A program made the position numbers and the translations under genes. DNA of 64,000 nucleotides from Chryseobacterium sp. ISL-6. GTDB lineage: Bacteria > Bacteroidota > Bacteroidia > Flavobacteriales > Weeksellaceae. Below, piece by piece: positions 44,239 to 53,781 of the stretch. Numbering within the stretch: position 1 is the first letter of the stretch; every line of letters begins with the position of its first letter. The notes below the pieces were generated by a model that was not told where the DNA came from, made no database searches, and saw only the letters and a list, made by a program, of their open reading frames with translations. The DNA lies in the NCBI RefSeq assembly GCF_018613715.1, contig NZ_JAGGPT010000001.1:919919-983918 (forward strand), read 5' to 3'.

Positions 44239-45111
44239 TCATTGCATGACATAATTAAACTCTTTACGATATTGAGAAGGACTTTTCTTTATATATTCCT
44301 TAAAAGTTTTGTTAAAATAGCTGAAATTATTAAAACCGCTTTCAAAACAAACGTCTGTTATGCTTAATGGTTTTTCAGCGAGCAGTTTCAGAGAATGTGT
44401 AATCCGGTATTCATTTACAAATTGGGTAAAGGTTTTGTTGGTGATTTTCTTGAAATAACGGCAGAAAGAAGGCACTTTCATATTCGCCAAATCTGCAATT
44501 TCTTTCAAAGTTATCTGCTCTTTAAAATGATCTTTCACATAATTGAAGATATGATTGATCCTTTCATTATCCTCAACCTGAGTTTGCAGGTAATATTTTC
44601 CTGCATTAAGAATTCTGTAATTATCCGTGGCAGAAAGCTCGTGTAGAATTTCAAAAAATTTCAACAGCTTTTCTAAAGATTCTGACTGATGCATCTGCGA
44701 AATTTTTTTTCTCATTGCTTTTTTGACATCGTCGCCGAAGACCATTCCACTTCTTGATTTTTCGAGCATTGCGTGAATTTTTGCCATTTCAGGATTTTCC
44801 CAAATCTTTTCACCCAGAAAATCAGGCTTAAACTGAATCACCATTTCGTAATCGTTATTGGTATTTTCATTGGTTAAACCACAATGTGGCAAATTACTGC
44901 CAATCAGCACCAAATCACCATCAGTAAAGTATGAGATATTACTTCCTATCTGCCTTTTGCCGGATCCCCCTTTTACCAGAATCAATTCAACCTCAGGATG
45001 ATAATGCCAAACGTGAGATTTGATATTCTCATTTCTCTGAAACTTAAGGCTCGTAAAACTGCTTCCTATATTAGGATTGACAGCTTCAAATGCGGGACTG
45101 TGGTGTTTCAT
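44239..45111 (-). CDS. AraC-family regulator with cupin sensing domain
   Basis: A 290-residue regulator. Residues 20-110 form a cupin (HVWHYHPEVELILVKGGSGK, TDGDLVLIGSNLPHCG) with His residues placed for metal or sugar binding. The C-terminal HTH (about 188-285) shows ITLKEIADLANMKVPSFCRY, FKKITNKTFTQFVNEYRI, and SITDVCFESGFNNFSYFNKT, ending FKEYIKKSPSQYRKEF. It is directly upstream of and in the same direction as the transaldolase, transketolase, galK and galT unit, so it is a strong candidate regulator of it, with the inverted repeat at 44170-44192 as a candidate site. The inducing sugar is unknown. Confidence 0.9.
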   Translation of the reverse strand: MKHHSPAFEAVNPNIGSSFTSLKFQRNENIKSHVWHYHPEVELILVKGGSGKRQIGSNISYFTDGDLVLIGSNLPHCGLTNENTNNDYEMVIQFKPDFLGEKIWENPEMAKIHAMLEKSRSGMVFGDDVKKAMRKKISQMHQSESLEKLLKFFEILHELSATDNYRILNAGKYYLQTQVEDNERINHIFNYVKDHFKEQITLKEIADLANMKVPSFCRYFKKITNKTFTQFVNEYRITHSLKLLAEKPLSITDVCFESGFNNFSYFNKTFKEYIKKSPSQYRKEFNYVMQ

Positions 45112-45126
45112 AATTTAATTCTCAAT

Positions 45127-45156
45127 CAAAGTTATAAAATAATATTTACAAAATTA
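45127..45156 (-). promoter_or_regulatory. Two promoter -7 matches before the AraC gene
   Basis: On the minus strand, TAACTTTG (45127-45134) and TAATTTTG (45149-45156) both fit TAnnTTTG, 16 and 38 bases before the start codon. Confidence 0.45.
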
Positions 45157-45244
45157 ACTGTTAATATTTAAATAATATACAATTAAGGTTAATATAGAAC
45201 ATAAATATGAAAATTACATTCTAAAATCCAACAGAGAAACACTA

Positions 45245-45252
45245 TACATTTG
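45245..45252 (+). promoter_or_regulatory. -7 promoter element of the 197-residue secreted protein gene
   Basis: TACATTTG at 45245-45252 is a perfect TAnnTTTG, 36 bases before the start codon at 45289; the upstream -33 element is not clear. Confidence 0.5.
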
Positions 45253-45288
45253 CAGTATCAGTATCAGCAAACATAAAACACTTTTATT

Positions 45289-45882
45289 ATGAATAATCTA
45301 TTAAAAATCAGTCTATTTGTTGTGTTTATTTTAACTTCAGCAGATGTAATGAGTAAAGACAGAGACTTTTCTGTATCATTCGGAAATGTAAATTCTAAAA
45401 CCTTTAGTTTTGAAGTGAGCAACGCGCAAAATATTTCCCTGTTTGTATACAATGATAACCAGGGAGAAATATATTCTGAGAAAATAGGAGATCAAAATTT
45501 CATTTCGAAATCATATAATCTTGAAACTTTATCCGACGGAACTTATTATCTGGTTGCAGAATCTGATTATAAAATTGAAAAATATAAAATCAGTATCCAA
45601 AATAAAAATCTGATGGTTGAAAAAAAACCGGTTACCGAAATCATCAAGCCGGAATTTACGATCAACGACAATATTGTAAAACTCAATATGCAAGACATGA
45701 AAGGTTCTGTAAACGTTTCTGTTCAGGATTTTTCAGATAATATCTACTATAGTGAAACTAAATTCGCAAAAAATGGCAAACTCAGTTTAACATTCCAACT
45801 GGATCCCAAAACCTCTCCAAGTTACATCATCGCAGTAGAGAAAAACGGTAATATATTCAGTAAAATTATTGCTCTTAAATAA
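45289..45882 (+). CDS. Secreted beta-sandwich protein, unknown function
   Basis: A 197-residue protein with a signal peptide (about 1-22, MNNLLKISLFVVFILTSADV). The mature part has two similar beta-rich halves, FSFEVSNAQNISLFVYND ... LSDGTYYLVAESDYKIEKYK and IVKLNMQDMKGSVNVSVQDF ... PSYIIAVEKNGNIFSKIIAL. They resemble the DUF3244/T9SS-tail-like sandwich that ends in a K-I-I-x-L-K strand. The C-terminal KNGNIFSKIIALK is similar to, but shorter than, a type A T9SS tail. Function is unknown. It is the only plus-strand gene between two minus-strand sugar operons. Confidence 0.65.
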   Translation: MNNLLKISLFVVFILTSADVMSKDRDFSVSFGNVNSKTFSFEVSNAQNISLFVYNDNQGEIYSEKIGDQNFISKSYNLETLSDGTYYLVAESDYKIEKYKISIQNKNLMVEKKPVTEIIKPEFTINDNIVKLNMQDMKGSVNVSVQDFSDNIYYSETKFAKNGKLSLTFQLDPKTSPSYIIAVEKNGNIFSKIIALK

Positions 45883-45902
45883 AATATAGATTCATACATA
45901 TT

Positions 45903-45936
45903 AAAAGCAGCTCTACCTTTCGGAAGAGCTGCTTTT
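45903..45936. terminator. Bidirectional terminator
   Basis: AAAAGCAGCTCT (45903-45914) and AGAGCTGCTTTT (45925-45936) are perfect complements with T or A runs on both sides. It ends the plus-strand secreted-protein gene and the minus-strand arabinoxylan operon, whose last stop codon is at 45938. Confidence 0.88.
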
Positions 45937-45937
45937 T

Positions 45938-47971
45938 TTAATTATGATGTCCCATATTCAGTTTAATCTTCTTCAAATCTTCCAGTTCGTGAACCGGTCG
46001 TTCGATGTCATAAGGAATCGGCATCTTTGAATAGGTCTGAAAATACAACAGACAAGCGTCTTTCCACCACTCAGCGTCTTTTGCCTGAATTTTCAATTTA
46101 GACTGAACTTCTGTAAATCGTTCTTCATCAATATAAGGCTGAATTTTATCCCAGACTTTTTGATACCCCCGTACATTTTTAACCCCTGTATCATATTTGT
46201 ATGATAATTCTTCCCACAAAGTTTTCCCATCCTTCATCTCATACTCCCAGGGAACATGATGAAACCATAGAATCAAGTTTTCTGGGCAGGTTTTGATATT
46301 TCCATAGATTTCATTTAATGGAGGAAAATAATCAGAAACTGCATTGCTTCCGGATTTTGTTCTGTCGAAACCGATTCCCATCTCATTTGCCTGATGATAA
46401 TATACTGGCGACCAGTCAGGTCTTCCACTTTTATAATCTCCCCAAGGTTCAGGGCCATAATGATGTCCTGATGCAAAAATATGGTGCAAGCCAAGAGGCA
46501 TCATATAATCCACTGCTGTTTCCCTTGAAGTGAGCATCATTTCTTTTACAGGATTAACGAATTTATCATTATCCGTAAATGTCATTTTGATCCATTCATC
46601 AGCAATCTGTTCAGAGGTCAGATCCCGGTTCCATGCCAAACGTCCGAATGCATACCAATTGGACTGTGCAAAATGATGTCCCGTCCAGTTTTTATCTTCC
46701 CCAATGTTAGAAACTGCCGAGATCGCCGAAATTTTTGCAGGTCTTAAAGTGCCATCCGTAATTTTAGCAATCGTAGAACCAGTTCCGTCAGAATAGGTAT
46801 CACTGTCTAAAGTTTCCTTGAATAAGGGCGCGAGATAAACCAGATGGTTGGACTGCCCTAAATATTCCTGAGTAATTTGAAATTCAACCATTTCAGGAGT
46901 TTTTCTCAAAGCTCCAAAAAGTGGATTAAATGCTTCCCGGGGTTGAAAATCAACAGGTCCGTTTTTGATCTGAATAATAACATTATCTCTGAATTTTCCA
47001 TCAAGAGGAACAAATTCCAGATAAGCCTGTCTTGCACGGTCTTCTTTACTTGGACTGTACACAAAAGCCCTCCACATGACGATTCCACCGTAGGGTTTCA
47101 AAACATCTGCCATCATATTCGCTCCGTCAGCATGGGTTCTTCCATAATCCTGTGGACCGGGTTGTCCCTCGGAATTCGCTTTCACCAAAAACCCGCCGAA
47201 ATCTGGAATTAATTTATATATTTCAGAAGCCTTATCTTTCCACCATTCCTGAACATCTTTGTTCAAAGGATCCGAATTCTGTAATCCACCCAAAACTTTT
47301 GGCGATGAAAAATTGACTGAAAGATAGACTTTGATTCCGTAAGGTCTGAAAAGGTCTGCCAGAACTTTAACTTTTCCAAGATAATCTTTACGTAGCATAT
47401 TTGGAGATGCATTCACATTATTAAGAACAGTTGCATTAATTCCAATCGAAGCGTTAGCTCTTGCATATTCTTCGTATCTGGGAGAAACTGAATGCGGTAA
47501 ATCTTCCCATTTCCAAAGAGAATGTCCGGCATAACCACGCTCAATTGTTCCATCCAGATTATCCCAATGATTGAGAATTCTCACATCATACGAAGGTTTT
47601 TCTGTAATATTAAGATTTGTTAAAGCTGACTTTGTTTGCTGCAAACGTAAAATATGATAGACCCCATAGAGCAATCCGATTTCTTTTTCGGCAGAAATAA
47701 CCAGTTTGTTCTGAATCGATTTTATCGTATAACCACCTTTTAAATTTTTTAATGATTTTTCCGTGCGAAGTTCAATTTCCTGACCCTGCCAATGATTCAT
47801 TAATTCTTTTTTGGCAATCTCTAAAGTTGGATTGTTTCCTTTAGAAATAATTTTATCTGCTGAAACTCCATTTTTTGCAGGAAACCGAAGCCAAAGCAGA
47901 CTTCCATCCTCGGCCAAAACCGTTAAAGGAATCATTAAAAACAATATGATGTATAATCGGAAATAACGCAT
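45938..47971 (-). CDS. Alpha-glucuronidase, GH67
   Basis: A 677-residue protein with signal peptide (1-20, ending TVLAED), so exported to the periplasm. GH67 enzymes cut 4-O-methyl-glucuronic acid from the non-reducing end of xylo-oligosaccharides. Family stretches include DGTIERGYAGHSLWKWEDLP near 135, YLSVNFSSPK near 215, and the active-site region GGFLVKANSEGQPGPQDYGR followed by THADGANMMADVLKPYGG near 258-300, then WRAFVYSP. The N-terminal beta domain and C-terminal helical domain (HGLHHIFASGHHYGPEPW-like stretch near 500) are complete. It is last in the arabinoxylan operon, 62 bases after the GH43 gene. Confidence 0.95.
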   Translation of the reverse strand: MRYFRLYIILFLMIPLTVLAEDGSLLWLRFPAKNGVSADKIISKGNNPTLEIAKKELMNHWQGQEIELRTEKSLKNLKGGYTIKSIQNKLVISAEKEIGLLYGVYHILRLQQTKSALTNLNITEKPSYDVRILNHWDNLDGTIERGYAGHSLWKWEDLPHSVSPRYEEYARANASIGINATVLNNVNASPNMLRKDYLGKVKVLADLFRPYGIKVYLSVNFSSPKVLGGLQNSDPLNKDVQEWWKDKASEIYKLIPDFGGFLVKANSEGQPGPQDYGRTHADGANMMADVLKPYGGIVMWRAFVYSPSKEDRARQAYLEFVPLDGKFRDNVIIQIKNGPVDFQPREAFNPLFGALRKTPEMVEFQITQEYLGQSNHLVYLAPLFKETLDSDTYSDGTGSTIAKITDGTLRPAKISAISAVSNIGEDKNWTGHHFAQSNWYAFGRLAWNRDLTSEQIADEWIKMTFTDNDKFVNPVKEMMLTSRETAVDYMMPLGLHHIFASGHHYGPEPWGDYKSGRPDWSPVYYHQANEMGIGFDRTKSGSNAVSDYFPPLNEIYGNIKTCPENLILWFHHVPWEYEMKDGKTLWEELSYKYDTGVKNVRGYQKVWDKIQPYIDEERFTEVQSKLKIQAKDAEWWKDACLLYFQTYSKMPIPYDIERPVHELEDLKKIKLNMGHHN

Positions 47972-48000
47972 TGGATTCTTTAATTTTTTTATTTAAATAA

Positions 48001-48033
48001 CTGTTAAATGGGTTAAAAACCCATCCATATTGA
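48001..48033 (-). repeat. REP-like palindrome, copy A
   Basis: The plus strand reads AAATGGGTTAAAAACCCAT then CCATATTGAT, with arms TGGGTT and AACCCA. It lies in the 62-bp gap between GH43 and GH67 and resembles the one at 50225-50256. Confidence 0.5.
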
Positions 48034-49002
48034 TTAATTATCGAGTCCTTCAATGGTTTTAATTTTACCATCACTGTCGTATTCGAGTTCAATGACTTTC
48101 ATGCTTCTAAGCCATGTTTTTCCCTCGCTCGGAACACAATCATGGAAGAAAAGATACCATTTCCCGTTATATTCTACAATACTGTGATGGGTCGTCCATC
48201 CAACAACAGGTGTCAGAATTTCTCCCTGAAAAGTAAATGGACCATAGGGATTGTTTCCTGTTGCATAACATATTAGATGTGTATCACCGGTAGAATAAGA
48301 AAAATAATACTTGTTATTGTATTTATGCATCCAGGAAGCTTCAAAAAAACGATGCTTGTCGCCATGGAGTAAAGGATTTCCGTTTTCGTCAAGAATAAGA
48401 ACATCTTTCGGCTCTTCTCCGAATTCCAGCATATCCTCTCTTAAAATAGCAATCTTTGAAGAAATTGCCTGTTCATCATCATTGGGAAGAATAGCAGATT
48501 CAAGGGCTTTGTTATTTCTGTAACGTTGTAATTGTCCACCCCAGATTCCGCCGAAATACATATAATGTTTTCCATCCTCTTCAAAAACACAGGGGTCGAT
48601 GCTATAACTTCCCATCATCGGATGTTTCTCCGGAACAAATGGTCCGTAGGGCTTATCACTTACTGCAACACCTATTCTGAAGATATCGTTTTTATCTTTT
48701 AAAGGAAAATACATATAGTACTTTCCTTTTTTATACGCTACATCGCAATCCCATAACTGCCTTCCCGACCAGGGAATATCTTTCACGGAAAGCACAACAC
48801 CATGATCTTTGATTTCACCATTTTCCACATCGTCTAAAGAAAAAACATGATAATCATTCATATCAAAATGATCTCCGTTATCATTCTCTTCCATTCCACT
48901 TTCCCAGTCATGTGACGGGTAGATGTACAATTTGCCTTCAAAAACGTGTACAGAGGGGTCTGCCATATAATCCTTCGGGAATAGATATTTTGCTTTTTTC
49001 AT
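48034..49002 (-). CDS. GH43 family beta-xylosidase/alpha-L-arabinofuranosidase, cytoplasmic
   Basis: A 322-residue five-bladed propeller without signal peptide, so it probably acts in the cytoplasm on imported oligosaccharides. MADPSVHVFEGKLYIYPSHD near residue 12 carries the catalytic base Asp; QLWDCDVAYKKGKYYMYFPL near 92 the pKa-modulating Asp; and RFFEASWMHKYNNKYYFSYS near 215 the acid Glu. Many family members split xylobiose or remove arabinose; which applies here cannot be read from motifs. It lies 28 bases after the GH10 stop codon and is followed by the GH67 gene. Confidence 0.9.
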   Translation of the reverse strand: MKKAKYLFPKDYMADPSVHVFEGKLYIYPSHDWESGMEENDNGDHFDMNDYHVFSLDDVENGEIKDHGVVLSVKDIPWSGRQLWDCDVAYKKGKYYMYFPLKDKNDIFRIGVAVSDKPYGPFVPEKHPMMGSYSIDPCVFEEDGKHYMYFGGIWGGQLQRYRNNKALESAILPNDDEQAISSKIAILREDMLEFGEEPKDVLILDENGNPLLHGDKHRFFEASWMHKYNNKYYFSYSTGDTHLICYATGNNPYGPFTFQGEILTPVVGWTTHHSIVEYNGKWYLFFHDCVPSEGKTWLRSMKVIELEYDSDGKIKTIEGLDN

Positions 49003-49030
49003 TGTTTTAATTAGAAGTTAGATATTAGAA

Positions 49031-50152
49031 TTATTTTTCTTTTGTCAGCTGAATGATTTTTTCCACCACAGGTTTTGTCTGACCATTCCGGTCAAAAAGC
49101 AACGGATAGTCGGTTCTTCCTTTTACAGGAAAATCATTTTTCCACGATTGTGCATCGGTAGTACCCCATAATGTCACCCTTCTTATTTTATCCTGGTGTT
49201 TGATGAAGAGTCTGAAAAAATCCAGATAACGGTTTTCCCATTCTGTCTTTATATTTTCGGGAAGACCTGTCGTATAAGGATTCATTTTTGCCTGATATTC
49301 CACGGTATCTGAAACATTGGCAGAAGTTCCCCAAGGTGAAGGAAGTGCACTAATCTCCATTTCGGTAACATTCACTTTAATGCCGTTTGCTGCATAGGCT
49401 ACAATTGCTTTTTCATATTCATCAAGCTTTGGTGTATCGAGACCAACGTGTGTCTGCATACCAACTCCATCGATACGAATTCCTTTGGTTTTCAATTTTT
49501 CAACCATTTTGCTAACAGTCTGAACTTTTTCGGGGTACCATTCGTTGTAATCGTTGTAATATAATTCTGCGTTTGGATCTGCTTCGTGAGCATACTGAAA
49601 TGCCAAGGGAATAAATTCTTCACCAAGGATTTCGTAAAATTTACTTTTACGGTAAGAACCGTCTTCCATGATGGCTTCATTGACTACATCCCAACCTTTC
49701 ACCCGACCTTTGTATCTGCTTACAACCGTAGTGATATGATTTTTCATCCTTTGTTTAAGAACTTCTGCTGAAATCTCTTTTCCATCTTTATCAATGAAAA
49801 ACCATTTGGGCAACTGAGAATGCCAAATCAGCGTATGACCGATAATGAACATTTTGTTTTTCTCTCCGAAAGCTACAAATTTATCGGCATCATCAAAAAA
49901 GAATTTTCCTTCCTGCGGTTGCAGAAACATAGATTTCATACAGTTTTCTGCAACAATAGAGCTAAACTGCTTTTTAATGATCCCAACAGAATTGGCCTCT
50001 GTTTCGTCAATCTGCGGAAGGCTCATTGCTGTTCCGACGTAAAATTTATTCTTGAATGCATTTTTAAGGGTCACCGCAGAAGCTGCATTGCCTGCTGTCT
50101 TACACGATACGGTCAAGGTTAAAATTCCTAATAATGCTGCTATTTTTCTCAT
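49031..50152 (-). CDS. Endo-1,4-beta-xylanase, GH10, lipoprotein
   Basis: A 373-residue lipoprotein (signal LLGILTLTVSC, Cys at 17), so attached to the envelope. The GH10 barrel shows the acid/base Glu in KGWDVVNEAIMEDG near 150-160, the nucleophile Glu in VNVTEMEISALP near 258, the HTLIWHSQLPKWFF motif near 105, and WGTTDAQSW near 330. It cuts internal beta-1,4-xylosidic bonds. It lies 28 bases upstream of GH43; a 205-bp gap separates it from the transporter upstream. That gap holds a REP-like palindrome and a possible regulator site. Confidence 0.95.
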   Translation of the reverse strand: MRKIAALLGILTLTVSCKTAGNAASAVTLKNAFKNKFYVGTAMSLPQIDETEANSVGIIKKQFSSIVAENCMKSMFLQPQEGKFFFDDADKFVAFGEKNKMFIIGHTLIWHSQLPKWFFIDKDGKEISAEVLKQRMKNHITTVVSRYKGRVKGWDVVNEAIMEDGSYRKSKFYEILGEEFIPLAFQYAHEADPNAELYYNDYNEWYPEKVQTVSKMVEKLKTKGIRIDGVGMQTHVGLDTPKLDEYEKAIVAYAANGIKVNVTEMEISALPSPWGTSANVSDTVEYQAKMNPYTTGLPENIKTEWENRYLDFFRLFIKHQDKIRRVTLWGTTDAQSWKNDFPVKGRTDYPLLFDRNGQTKPVVEKIIQLTKEK

Positions 50153-50357
50153 AAGCTTTTTATTTTCATTTGGCTTTGGATGAAACTTATTTTAAATTTT
50201 GACTAAAGCCATTTCCTTGTATTGTATTGAACGGGTTAAAGCCCATTCGTACTTATTTTTTATTAATCTCGCCAATATTTTTTGAACACTAATCATACGC
50301 AGTCCGGCTTAAACAGAGCTCTTTTTGCGAGAAAAAAAACATTTCTGATTTGTTTTT
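50153..50357. promoter_or_regulatory. Gap upstream of GH10 with palindrome and possible operator
   Basis: The only long gap inside the arabinoxylan operon (205 bp). It contains a REP-like palindrome (50225-50256) and on the minus strand AGTGTTCAAAAAATA (50276-50290), similar to motif copies near other sugar genes. A promoter for GH10-GH43-GH67 may lie here. Confidence 0.4.
50225..50256 (-). repeat. REP-like palindrome, copy B
   Basis: ACGGGTTAAAGCCCATT with flanks TATTGA and CGTACTTAT; arms GGGTT/AGCCC are similar in sequence and flanks to the copy at 48001-48033. Confidence 0.5.
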
Positions 50358-51803
50358 TTACTTTCTTCTTTCTTTAAGTTCTTGCTCGATTTTAATTTCC
50401 ATCTTTTTATTGATTTCGTAAAACATCAGCAGTCCACACGCTAAAAAGAAAGGAATGGAAGGAAATACACTGACCAGCATTTTTGCACCTGCGGAAACTG
50501 TTTCCGGCTGTATCACGTTTACCGCACCTTCAGAGGAGATATAACCATACTGACCAATAATATATGCGACTAATGAGCTTCCGATGCTTAAACCTACCTT
50601 CAAGCCTACCATCATTGCCGAAAAAATAATGGCAGTTGCCCGTCTGTTATTTTTCCATTCGGAATAGTCCGCGACATCAGCAATCATTGCCCAAAGCAAA
50701 GGTGTACCGATTCCGTAAAAGAAACCGTGTAAAATCTGCGACAAAAACATCAATCCAACAGATTTTGGCGGATAGAAAATAAAGGCCACTACAAATAAAG
50801 TTGATATAAACAATGAAGCAATAAACGCATCTCTTTTGCCATATTTGTCTGCAAATTTTTTAGAGAAAGTGATTCCGACAATCATCATAATGATTCCTCC
50901 GGCATTGAAAAGTCCGAAACCTGCTGAACGTGCATCTTCACCAAAGAAATTCATCCCAATGGAATTGAAGAAATTGGTTATTGGTGATATAAATTGCTGA
51001 AGAGAAGCTTCATCTACATAGTTATTAAAATAATATACATACGAACCTCCCTTCATTGCCAATGTAATGAAAATCAATGCCGTAACCACCAACATTATAA
51101 TCCAGGGCTTGTTTTTCTTTAAGTCTTTTAAATCAGCACCTAAAGTCGATTCTTGCTCCGGTTTTGGAACCACTCTTTCTTTGGTGGTGAAAAATGTTAT
51201 CAGTAACATTGCTGTTCCTATAATCGCTAACCAAGTCATTACCACTTCGATTCCGGCCGCTTTATTGCCATGTCCTGCAGATAAAATAATCGGTAACATA
51301 AATACCTGAACAAAAAATTGCGCAAACATTACAGCTACAAAACGATAAGAAGAAATACTGTTGCGCTCACCCATATCGCCTGTGATTACACCACTTAAAG
51401 CAGCATAAGGTAAATTATTGGCCGCGTAAAGCAATAGTAATACAGAGTAAGTGACTGCTGCATAAATCATTTTTCCTTTATACGAAAAATCAGGAGTACT
51501 GAATGCTAAAAGCGCTGCTGCACCCAACGGAATGGCAGACAGCAAAATCCACGGACGGAACTTCCCCCACTTTGTTCGTGTTCGGTCTGCCAAAGCACCA
51601 ATCATTGGGTTGAAGACAAAACCAGCCAATAATCCGACGGTGAGTGTAATGATAGAGGCATTTTCCGGTTTTAATCCATAAATATCTGTGTAGAAATACG
51701 CTAAATATGTTACGAGCGTCTGGAAAACCAGATTGGCTGCTAGGTCTCCTAAACTGTAGCCAATTTTCTCAATAACAGATATTTTTTGGGATGAGTTGTT
51801 CAT
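50358..51803 (-). CDS. GPH-family sugar:cation symporter (MFS)
   Basis: A 481-residue protein with 12 membrane helices. The start IEKIGYSLGDLAANLVFQTL followed by VTYLAYFYTDIYGL is the family signature of glycoside-pentoside-hexuronide transporters such as XylE-like and MelB-type importers. PMIGALADRTRTKWGKFRPW near 70 is the conserved loop. In this operon it should import xylo-oligosaccharides, pentoses or uronosyl-oligosaccharides, by context. It is 33 bases downstream of the esterase stop and 205 bases upstream of GH10. Confidence 0.9.
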   Translation of the reverse strand: MNNSSQKISVIEKIGYSLGDLAANLVFQTLVTYLAYFYTDIYGLKPENASIITLTVGLLAGFVFNPMIGALADRTRTKWGKFRPWILLSAIPLGAAALLAFSTPDFSYKGKMIYAAVTYSVLLLLYAANNLPYAALSGVITGDMGERNSISSYRFVAVMFAQFFVQVFMLPIILSAGHGNKAAGIEVVMTWLAIIGTAMLLITFFTTKERVVPKPEQESTLGADLKDLKKNKPWIIMLVVTALIFITLAMKGGSYVYYFNNYVDEASLQQFISPITNFFNSIGMNFFGEDARSAGFGLFNAGGIIMMIVGITFSKKFADKYGKRDAFIASLFISTLFVVAFIFYPPKSVGLMFLSQILHGFFYGIGTPLLWAMIADVADYSEWKNNRRATAIIFSAMMVGLKVGLSIGSSLVAYIIGQYGYISSEGAVNVIQPETVSAGAKMLVSVFPSIPFFLACGLLMFYEINKKMEIKIEQELKERRK

Positions 51804-51836
51804 TTTAATAGTTTATAATTGATAAGTAATAATTGA

Positions 51837-53744
51837 TTATTCCGTAGTAAACGGTGAAGCGGGAAGTCCGGATTTATTTCTAAGGTTTCCATCGGGATTA
51901 TCTGCCCAGTCATAGCGGACAGCAAATGGTTCTTTTACAATGTCATTCCAGACAGTGATTCTGTTACCTTCGATTTTCGCCTTCGCCCACTCATATTTTC
52001 CATCCTTACTTTTGATAGCAAAACCTTTCAATTCAGAAACAGGCTCAAAATTATCCGTTCCAGATTTAAAAGTAAGAATAATTCTATTTTCTTGTACCTT
52101 CATTGATTGATACACTGGTCCATCTGCGATGATATTTTTTCTATAAGCCACTTTAAATGCCTGTAAAGCTAATCTTTCGCCAACTGATTTTTTATTTAAA
52201 GGATGAATATCATTCCATTCTCCTAAATCAATAATTACGGCAAGTCCTGTATTTGGAACTTTCAACGAAACCCGACGCTGTTGGTCTCTCAACTCTGCCC
52301 AATTGCTTTCCACAGGCTGAGTTTTCGGGTCCATAAAATTGGCCAGCTGTACGGTAAAAAACGGCATATCCTTATGATTCCATTTGTTTCGCCAATCCAG
52401 AATCATCGTAGTCAGTAGATCTCCGTATTCTTTTGGTTCTCCGGTATTACCTTCCCCTTGATACCAAATTACTCCTTTTATATTATAATTGATTAGTGGA
52501 TTAATCATTGCGTTGTACAATCCTACTGGTTTCCAACGAATAAAAGTTTGTCCGGGAGCCATTTTTTCCATCTTGGCACCAACCTTATATTTCCATTCTG
52601 TTTTTAAATCTATTTTATTTCCATCGATTTCGATATAATAAGGTTTGTCGGCGATAAACTCTCCTTTTCCGCTTCCATTCGTAATCCTTGTGGCAATGAT
52701 ATTTTTGCCTTCTTTCAAAATGCCTGCCGGAATATCGTACCAGCGAGGCGGATATTCGTAGGTTACATTTCCTACTTTTACGCCATTAATGTACGTCACA
52801 TCGGCATCTTTTATTCTTCCTAAATTTAAAAATGCTGTTTTTCCTGCCTGACTTTTAGTTAAGTTAAATTCTTTTCTAAACCAAACTGAACCTTCGAAAG
52901 GCCCTTCTTTATCTTCCCACGAACCCGGAATTCGCATCGTCTTCCAGCTGGAATCATCCAGGCCGAAACTTTCCCAGTGCTGATTCAATCCGATATCACT
53001 CTGGCTAAGCTCTGTATACCATGCTTTACTTAATGCCTGTTCTGTAGATTCTGTAGACTTAATTAACTCATCATTTTGCCATTTTTTTGCTTCATCCAGA
53101 TATTCAGGATATTTTTTCAGAGAATTTTCATCCATCCACGACTGGATTGGTGCCCCACCCAGACTCGAGTGAATAATACCAATGGCAATTTTATTTTTTT
53201 CACTCAACTGCTTTGCAAAAAAATAGGCAACTCCAGAAAAATTAAGAATCGTCTGTGGATTTGTTACTTCCCATTTGCCGCCGTCAAGCTCAGTTTGAGG
53301 TGACTTGAAATTATATTTTTGAGGAACAGTGAAAAATCTGATATTCTGGTTATTTGCATTTTTAATTTCATTCGCATAAAGAGGTATCAGCCTGCGCATT
53401 GGCAGTTCCATATTCGACTGTCCGGAAGCCAGCCAAACATCACCGATGAGAATATTTCTCAATGTTACTTCATTAATGGTCATAACATAAGGCCCCCCTG
53501 CTTTCTGCTCAGGAAGCGTGATTTTCCAGTTCCCCGTTTGGTCGGAAGTTGTGCTGTATTTCTTATTGAAGAATTTAATTTCAATTTTTTCTCCGGCATC
53601 TGCTTTTCCCCAGATATTTAGTTTTTGATTTCTCTGCAAAACCATTCCATCTGAGACCAATGCAGGAAGTGTTATTTTTGCTTCAATGAAAATGCAGAAT
53701 AGGCAGAGAAGCAAGCTTAAAATTTTATTGAGTTTATTGTTCAT
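51837..53744 (-). CDS. SGNH/SASA-family esterase (sialate O-acetylesterase-like)
   Basis: A 635-residue protein with signal peptide (about 1-22). The catalytic Ser motif WLASGQSNMELPM is near 105; further SASA signatures are GVIWYQGEGNTGEPKEYGDL near 425, and the catalytic Asp/His stretch DLGEWNDIHPLNK near 515. A galactose-binding-like beta module is inserted at about 235-375 (SVWFRKEFNL, PPRWYDIPAGIL). Though families are named for sialate O-acetyl removal, members in xylan loci deacetylate xylan (CE20-type). Here acetylxylan is the likely substrate by context. Located between GH127 and the transporter. Confidence 0.88.
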   Translation of the reverse strand: MNNKLNKILSLLLCLFCIFIEAKITLPALVSDGMVLQRNQKLNIWGKADAGEKIEIKFFNKKYSTTSDQTGNWKITLPEQKAGGPYVMTINEVTLRNILIGDVWLASGQSNMELPMRRLIPLYANEIKNANNQNIRFFTVPQKYNFKSPQTELDGGKWEVTNPQTILNFSGVAYFFAKQLSEKNKIAIGIIHSSLGGAPIQSWMDENSLKKYPEYLDEAKKWQNDELIKSTESTEQALSKAWYTELSQSDIGLNQHWESFGLDDSSWKTMRIPGSWEDKEGPFEGSVWFRKEFNLTKSQAGKTAFLNLGRIKDADVTYINGVKVGNVTYEYPPRWYDIPAGILKEGKNIIATRITNGSGKGEFIADKPYYIEIDGNKIDLKTEWKYKVGAKMEKMAPGQTFIRWKPVGLYNAMINPLINYNIKGVIWYQGEGNTGEPKEYGDLLTTMILDWRNKWNHKDMPFFTVQLANFMDPKTQPVESNWAELRDQQRRVSLKVPNTGLAVIIDLGEWNDIHPLNKKSVGERLALQAFKVAYRKNIIADGPVYQSMKVQENRIILTFKSGTDNFEPVSELKGFAIKSKDGKYEWAKAKIEGNRITVWNDIVKEPFAVRYDWADNPDGNLRNKSGLPASPFTTE

Positions 53745-53781
53745 ATCGGATTGAAATATTTTGTAAGCCTTGTCAAGACTG

